Shown: piece by piece, positions 59,741 through 64,000 of the stretch | Position numbering within the stretch: the stretch's first letter is position 1 | Layout: each line of letters opens with the position of its first letter | Assembly: GCA_016748015.1 (NCBI GenBank) | Contig: JAAOMT010000376.1 | Coordinates: 1-64,000 of the forward strand | DNA: 64,000 bases | Origin: Geosiphon pyriformis | Lineage: Eukaryota; Glomeromycota; Glomeromycetes; Archaeosporales; Geosiphonaceae | Direction of reading: 5' to 3' | Made by a program: the position numbers and the translations under genes | The notes under the pieces: generated by a model | What the model was told of the DNA's origin: nothing | Seen by the model: the letters and a program-made list of their open reading frames with translations, nothing else | Database searches by the model: none

Positions 59741-62217
59741 AATGTAATTTTTTTTTTCAATAATAGACAATTCAGGATAGAATATGATGTTTTAAAAGAT
59801 GATGGAAAATTAAACAGAATCAAATCAAGTTTAGTAAATATTTCATTATTTGGGTAGGCCTTTAATACAAAAGTTCAAAAAAAGAAAACATGAATGGTGA
59901 AAGTTCTTCAAATTTTAGTCTTTTTATCTAAAATCTTTTAATTATTCTAAATGGAATTCAAAATTCTTTATGATTTTGTATGTATCTGGATGAGATAATT
60001 GTTAAGATAGGTTTGGCTCCAATGCTAAGATGAGACTGACTAAATGTGTAGACAGTAATTTGATATTTACAAATTTTCTTATGCTAATACAAGGAAAGGA
60101 ATACTGCATGACCTGGATATAGTAATTTGAGATTATTTTTTAAATTTTTTATTAATGTTTGTGAATTAGAAATTTCTTAAGATAATTCGAAAATCCCAAG
60201 TCATATCCGAAAAAATGAGATTCGTATTCTTGTTTTCAGCTTGATCTAATTGAAAATCAAACCCTTTAAATCAATCAGTTTTCAGCTTTCAGATATTTAC
60301 CATATAATATTGATGCACGTATAAACCTTTAACTCCATGTGGGCTGAATTCGGTATCAAAAATTTTCGAATCATGTGGATTAAAATTGGGTCTTTGACTC
60401 GAATGAACTCAATAATCTCATTATAGAGATTCAAAATTGTCTTAGTTGGATTTTAAAATTTTGAAGTATATTTAATCATTTGAAAAGCAGAAATAAAAAA
60501 AATTTAAAACCTTCAGAAAGGATTATCATAGTCTCTCGTCAAATTATTATCTTAAAATGAACTCAAACAATAGGCTAGATCCGTGAAGTTGAGGTATTTC
60601 TTAAAATAATAGAGTATTCTTCGACTCTTAATTTGAATTCAAAAGTTCTCAGGATTCTCGTCTGTAGGATGTATCAAATAAAATAGCACGGTTAAAACAT
60701 CACAGTTGACCGAATTTCGCAAAGATTTCTTGATGAATTAATGACAATTTGAGGTTTCTCCAATATTGTATTGAAAGTTGTAAAAGGTTTGGTATATATA
60801 GTATTTTGAATTAATTAAACAGATAATTTATATTCATTAATTTTATCAGTGATTAGATAAACTTTAATATTTATCATCCCATTTAACATTTCAAACTCAT
60901 ATATTAGATATCAGATAGAATGATTGAACTGAGTTTTAAATATAACCGATAAAATTTTATTGGAAAGACCCACGCTTAGAAATTAAAGCTAGTCAAAAGT
61001 TTATAAATATTTTTGATGTTCTAAAATTCATAATAAATTTGGCAAAAATATTTTATTTGTTGTAGAAAATAACAATATTTAAATCATAATATTATTTAAA
61101 ATTAGCTTTTGAAAAAATTTCATGATTTCCAAGTTTTTTCCGGCCGTCGAAACGTCTCAAAAAATGAAAAGCAAAAAAAGTGTAGTTATTAAATGTTCGA
61201 AATTACATTATTTAATTGCAGTAAAATGAGACTTTAAAAAACTTTCATTAGTCGTAAAACTATAGAAACCATAAAAGATCCCGTTAATCATTCCTAAATA
61301 ATCACGACTAATGTTCAAAAGTTGGGATATTTTATTTATCAGATTTACACGTGTTTACATAAACATATTATAAATATGAAATTCAAAAAACAGATAAAAC
61401 AAACAAAAACCGTAAAAAATTTGGTTTATAAACATACATTATAAATCTAATGTTGAAAAAATTAAAATTCCCTCCTATTATTTGTACATTGTTTATATTC
61501 ATTTAAATTCAGCTTTTTTCCATAAAAATCTGACTAGGTATCAACAGTATATTTTTTTTTTACATTTACAATTCAATTTAATTTTCAGATTTCATATTAA
61601 TCACAACTAATAAAATTAATGTGAAAATTCTTTTTTTATTAATAAGTCAATAAACCTAATAAAGTAATATTGTATTTTAATTAAAATTAAATATAATTAA
61701 AAGTTTACATGATTTTTGTTTTTTTTTTTAAAGTACTATAAAAAATTGTTTATGTTTTTGTTATTATGTTTGAACAAATAATTTAATTTTAATAAATTAT
61801 ATTTTTTTTTTGTAAAATAGAATTAAAAATTTGATAAATAAAATATGTTTACATTATTTGAAATTTTAATTATATCACAATCAAATCTTATACTATAAAC
61901 AAAACTAATTATAATTAATATAATACTTATTCGCTATATTCATAAATTTATTTTAACTTAGAAAAAACAATATAAATCAATTTATATATTTTTCTAAAAT
62001 ATTATTATTATTAAATATTATTATTTTATTGTTGTTTTTTAAAGTAATTTATTGAAATAATTTTATAATTATAAAAAAAAAATTTTACAAATTTAATAAA
62101 AAATTTTTTTATCTTCCTTTGAAAAAAGAAATAGTTTTAAAATTGGTTTTTCTTTAAATTTCTCAGAGTTTCGTTTATATTTCTAAAAATTATTTTTTAC
62201 TTCTTGAAATATAAGTT

Positions 62218-62252
<35 letters not shown>

Positions 62253-62674
62253 GAAAACTTTTATCAAGGTTTTTTATAGTTTGTAAATTTTCTAATCACA
62301 ATAACCTAAGATGAAACTGCCTGATATAATATTTAAATTTCTTAGGATATACGAAAATGAATCAGTTTATTTACTGAGTTTATTATTATTTGTCTTTTTT
62401 TATCGGTTTAAGATACCGGAATAAATGTACAAAATAGTTTTAGGGATTTTCAGTGTTTTGTAATTTAATAAAAACAGAACTGGATCAAATGGCTTCAAAG
62501 GAATGAATTCTAATCGATTAAGTGAGAATTTAAAGAAAAAATTTATTTTTCTAAATCTGGAAAGATACTTCTTTTCCATTTAAATATCAAAAATATACCT
62601 TTTTAAAATATCGTTTAATCTTTTTTAAAGTAGATTTAGGAATATACGGTTTACTCAAAAAAAAAAAAAAAAAA
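59741..62674. other. AT-rich intergenic sequence
   Basis: No gene recognised. A TA microsatellite lies at 62221-62250. The last about 300 bases resemble upstream DNA of the other lipase-like genes and end in an A-run directly before the LipJ start. Confidence 0.45.
62221..62250. repeat. TA dinucleotide microsatellite
   Basis: Fifteen uninterrupted AT units. Confidence 0.95.
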
Positions 62675-62830
62675 ATGCAAAATTTCTTCTTAATCAAATC
62701 GAAGAAAATTTTTTTTCCAATTTTATTAATATTCTTATTTCAATTAATTTTTCTGGTGAAATTTTTTTGTTATTTCAACTATCTCAAATACACTAGTCCT
62801 TTTTCAAACCATTTATTAACTATAAAGCAA

Positions 62831-62882
<52 letters not shown>

Positions 62883-64000
62883 TTCAAGAAATCCCTAAGC
62901 TCTTACTTCCTGTAAAAACATTTGAGAATAACAGTATTAAATTTTCCTCAAAAAGGTCAGTTGATAGTAATGAGGGTTACCCTAATAAAAGAGCAATTGG
63001 CCTTCACAACTACGATGAAATCAAGGAACTAAGGGCTATAGCTCAGTTTTCCAATATTCCTTATTGCCTTCCTTATAATGAAATTGGGGAATTCATATTG
63101 CAACCGACTAGAATCACTGGTATTTTATGAAATTGAGTATTATTCAATTAATTAATCCTGGTTTAAGATTCTTATCTATTTATTCATACAAACATAATAG
63201 CCGATGTAGTAGACTCAATCGAAAGCGAAACACTCGTTGCTTTTTTTAAAGGCCCCCACTTGACAAAACCACAATGGCAAACTAGAAAAAACGAGCTTAT
63301 AACATTTAGTATCGCAAGAATGAAAATAAATGAACTAGTAAAAGTGGATCTAGAATGGTTTAAGGATGTTTTAAGGATGATGAGGCCTCTTTTATTTAAA
63401 ATCAGGACTTTACTAAAACTTAATGGATTTAAGAAAATTCTTTTCTGTGGACATGGTGTTGGTGGCGGTTAGTTTTTTTAAGAGAATGAAGCATATTATA
63501 TACATTAAGTTGACTAATTTTTATTTTTTCTTTTAAATGAAAAAAAAATCAAATAGCTTATGCCGCCATAGCAGGCCTATCATTTGCAATAATGAATCTT
63601 TTGGATTTAAATTTATCACTTGATATTTCTATTGGTACTTTGGGCCAACCAAGAGTCGGAAATATAATGTTTGCTAGAATGATGAATGATTTCGTAAAGG
63701 TTATAAGAATAACTCATTACAATGATTATTTCCCACATTTTCCTCCAATTGAAAATGAGAGCACAATAATGCAACATCATGAAAGAGAAATATGGATTGA
63801 AATAGATTGTATTTGTCCCCAAAACACAGAAGGGGTTGTATGGGATTGTGGACAATTAGAAGAAAATCAAGAACAAAGGCTATCTAGATTGCAACAGTTT
63901 ATTCAAGAAAAGTTCTGGATCCCTAGTTATAATCTAGCGGCGGAAAATAAGGTTTGTGAAGAAATAATTTTATCTAAAATAAATTGTTTCTTTCGAAATT
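62675..64000 (+). CDS. LipJ: class 3 lipase-like protein, catalytic Ser replaced by Gly (3' end outside window)
   Basis: Exons 62675-63119, 63201-63467 and 63557-63951 are in the window. A GTTTGT donor follows at 63952 and the last exon, which should carry the catalytic His, lies beyond 64000. Exon 1 has a hydrophobic segment, then 16 consecutive Asn, the dibasic stretch and NIPYC. The elbow is CGHGVGG (Gly codon 63455-63457). LGQPRVGN, the catalytic Asp in HYNDYFPHFPP and HHEREIWI are kept. Closest to LipI. No stop or frameshift in the visible 369 codons. Confidence 0.84.
62831..62878 (+). repeat. AAT microsatellite coding for 16 Asn in LipJ
   Basis: Sixteen in-frame AAT codons within exon 1, absent from all paralogs. 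Confidence 0.95.

Noticed and set aside
1-64000. CRISPR arrays, bacterial operons and riboswitches
   Set aside because: The window is intron-rich eukaryotic DNA. Repeats present are microsatellites, duplications and coding repeats, with no regularly spaced repeat-spacer array.

Overview
The window is a very AT-rich piece of nuclear eukaryotic DNA. It has many short GT-AG introns, class 3 'fungal lipase' type proteins, a BTB-BACK-SPRY protein, a fungal ERp38/TigA-type protein disulfide isomerase and a true E2F transcription factor. E2F is missing from ascomycetes and basidiomycetes but kept in early-diverging fungi. Together with the base composition and the BTB proteins, this points to an early-diverging fungus, most likely an arbuscular-mycorrhizal (Glomeromycotina) or related Mucoromycota genome. 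The organism is an inference.

Layout. (1) 2.3-9.8 kb: two tandem lipase-like genes (LipA, LipB, + strand) on a duplicated unit of about 3 kb. (2) 10.8-12.5 kb: an assembly gap flanked by two copies of one 446-base sequence, then a secreted His/Cys/Asp-rich repeat protein (- strand). (3) 15.1-16.5 kb: an 11-exon gene of unknown function (- strand), rebuilt here from exons of 39-98 bases. (4) 18.3-19.4 kb: a decayed copy of the BTB gene. (5) 22.0-27.2 kb: a tRNA-like gene, two possible exons, the PDI gene (10 exons) and an intact BTB-BACK-SPRY gene. (6) 31.0-31.9 kb: E2F (- strand), with no recognisable gene for about 4 kb on either side. (7) 35.5-64 kb: a lipase-like cluster with LipC and LipD in tandem (-), LipF (+), a truncated inverted copy LipE (+), a decayed LipK (-), LipG, LipH and LipI (-) and LipJ (+, cut by the window end). 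Two decayed Tc1/mariner transposases lie among them.

The main biological point is the lipase-like family: nine gene models and two remnants. All nine models keep the class 3 lipase frame: an N-terminal hydrophobic segment, a Lys-rich propeptide-like stretch, the Y-C motif, the nucleophile-elbow region, GQPRVGN-type and xxDYFPHFP motifs. The catalytic Asp is present in all nine, and the catalytic His in all eight whose last exon lies inside the window. Eight of the nine have Gly where the nucleophilic Ser should be (GHGVGG or GHGIGG). Only LipG has GHSIGG and a complete Ser-Asp-His triad. The locus therefore looks like an expanding family of predicted catalytically dead lipase-like secreted or membrane-anchored proteins beside one probable active enzyme. 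Tandem duplication, an inverted duplication around LipF and an apparent conversion tract in LipB show that the cluster is changing actively.

Gene models were assembled by eye from splice consensus, phase consistency and agreement among paralogs. No RNA evidence or database search was available.
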